Origin: Methanobacteriota archaeon | GTDB taxonomy: Archaea; Methanobacteriota; Methanobacteria; Methanobacteriales; Methanobacteriaceae | NCBI GenBank assembly: GCA_023434825.1 | Contig: JAEYSH010000188.1 | Span: forward strand, 1-5,114 | Direction of reading: 5' to 3' | Length of the DNA stretch: 5,114 bases | Part shown: positions 4,046-5,114 of the stretch, in pieces | Position numbering within the stretch: the first letter of the stretch is position 1 | Layout of the letters: every line of letters starts with the position of its first letter | Position numbers and translations under genes: made by a program | Notes under the pieces: generated by a model | The model's database searches: none | What the model was told of the DNA's origin: nothing | What the model saw: the letters and a program-made list of their open reading frames with translations, nothing else

Positions 4046-5114
4046 ATGTCTTTATACATTCAGGAAATCCGAGGAGTTGTAAATTCTGAAATTACCAATG
4101 AATTTGCATCAAATCTCGGTAATATTATTGGTAACTACATGGGGCATGGAAAAAAGGTTATAGTTGGAAGAGACATTAATGATTCTTCACAGATGATAAA
4201 AAGATCAATTACTGCAGGTATACTTGCATCAGGAATTAATGTTGTTGATTTTGGAGTTGCACCGATACCTACTGTACATTACGGTGCAGATCTTTATAAT
4301 GCAGATGTTATGGTTACAATAACAGCTTCTCATATGAAATCTGAAGAAATTGATATAAGAATATTTAGTAACCATGAAATACCACTTACACAAAGGCATG
4401 CTGAAAGAGTTGCATATGATAAGATTGGTAGACTTTCATATGTGCATGATTATGTTGATAAATACTTAAATGCAGTTTTAGAAAGCACTGAAAGAGATTT
4501 AATAAATAGTATGTCTCCAAAAGTTGTTTTAGACTGTGTCAATGGTACAGTAGTTCCATTTTTACCTGAAATTTTAAGCAGACTTGGTTCAGAGGCAATT
4601 CTTTTTGGATGTCAACCCACAAATATCAGCGCCCAGAAATTTGCAGAACCAACACCAGAAAGTATTTCCATGGTTTCAAGCATTGTTAATGCAGTAGGGG
4701 CAGACATGGGAATTGCGATGGATAATGACGGCGATAGAGTGGTTTTCATTGATGAAAAAGGAAATGTTATACGGGATCAAACAATAATGGCTTTACTTGC
4801 AAGGGAATCTTTAATTGAAAACCCCGGAGGAACAATTGTAACCTCTATTACTTCATCAATGTCACTGGATGAAATAGTAGAAGATAATGGAGGTAAGCTT
4901 ATTAGAGCTCCTCTGGATAATGTTTTAGAAGAAATTGTGAAGAATGAAGCAGTATTTGGTGGTGACGATTCGGGAATGTATGTATTTCCAGAGTTTCAAA
5001 GATGCTTTGATGCTATTTTTGCTGCTGTTAGAATGCTTGAAATTGTTTGTAAACACAATACAACACTTTCTGCAATGATCAAGGAAATATCCGAATATCC
5101 AAGGACAGTTTTTT
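4046..5114 (+). CDS. Divergent phosphohexomutase family protein (phosphomannomutase/phosphoglucosamine mutase-like), C-terminus outside window
   Basis: Family members interconvert hexose 6- and 1-phosphates through a phosphoserine; here 356 of probably about 440 residues are visible, covering domains 1-3. Domain 1 has IRGVVNSEIT (8-17), GRD (41-43) and ITASH (92-96) with catalytic Ser95. Domain 2 has DNDGDR (226-231), keeping the three metal-binding Asp. Domain 3 has GGDDSG (305-310) and the FPEFQR segment. Unusual points: the usual GTSG/GTFG before IRG is replaced by YIQE; the Asn-Pro after TASH is replaced by Met-Lys; and the sugar-binding Glu of GGExxG is Asp307, with no Gly or His after SG. 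The phosphate-binding domain 4 lies off the edge. AGGAG at 4034-4038 is 7 nt before the ATG. The neighbour makes nucleotide sugars, so this could supply its substrate or act as a non-standard partner. Family sure, activity uncertain. Confidence 0.9.
   Translation, partial: MSLYIQEIRGVVNSEITNEFASNLGNIIGNYMGHGKKVIVGRDINDSSQMIKRSITAGILASGINVVDFGVAPIPTVHYGADLYNADVMVTITASHMKSEEIDIRIFSNHEIPLTQRHAERVAYDKIGRLSYVHDYVDKYLNAVLESTERDLINSMSPKVVLDCVNGTVVPFLPEILSRLGSEAILFGCQPTNISAQKFAEPTPESISMVSSIVNAVGADMGIAMDNDGDRVVFIDEKGNVIRDQTIMALLARESLIENPGGTIVTSITSSMSLDEIVEDNGGKLIRAPLDNVLEEIVKNEAVFGGDDSGMYVFPEFQRCFDAIFAAVRMLEIVCKHNTTLSAMIKEISEYPRTVF

Overview
This is an AT-rich window that most likely comes from a methanogenic archaeon of the Methanobacterium type. 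The grounds are the strong AT bias of the intergenic DNA, the archaeal Shine-Dalgarno signals (GGTGA, AGGAG), TATA-like boxes about 25-30 bp upstream of likely transcript starts, poly-T runs after genes, and an archaeal-looking TruA. The genus is an inference from style and gene content; no rRNA or marker gene is present.

Left part (1-1100): two minus-strand genes and a divergent promoter region. Positions 1-301 hold the first 100 residues of a single-domain CheY/Rcp1-type response regulator that runs off the left edge; it appears to be leaderless. Upstream of it lie a hairpin with flanking T-tracts (a likely terminator), then a 72-aa charged small protein (602-820) with no recognisable family. 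Positions 821-1098 are AT-rich DNA carrying promoters for the small gene (minus) and for the next gene (plus).

Middle (1099-2421): a 137-aa protein of unknown family with a charged helical C-terminus, then truA (tRNA pseudouridine 38-40 synthase), which I start at the ATG at 1609 because of the GGTGA just upstream. Each is followed by T-runs typical of archaeal termination, so both look monocistronic. A gene-free stretch (2422-2828) follows, containing terminators, a 12-bp inverted repeat with competing pairings, and a TATA-like box.

Right part (2829-5114): a sugar-1-phosphate nucleotidyltransferase with a C-terminal left-handed beta-helix (mannose-1-phosphate guanylyltransferase-like), followed by a phosphohexomutase-family gene cut by the right edge. 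The pair resembles the two halves of the guanylyltransferase/phosphomannomutase fusion proteins known in some bacteria. The mutase-like protein keeps the catalytic Ser and the metal-binding Asp residues but has lost or altered several other signature residues, so it may be a specialised or partly inactivated partner. The nucleotidyltransferase also seems to begin at a non-ATG codon upstream of its first ATG. These two points are the most interesting in the window. I found no mobile element, CRISPR array, tRNA or rRNA, and no clearly new system.
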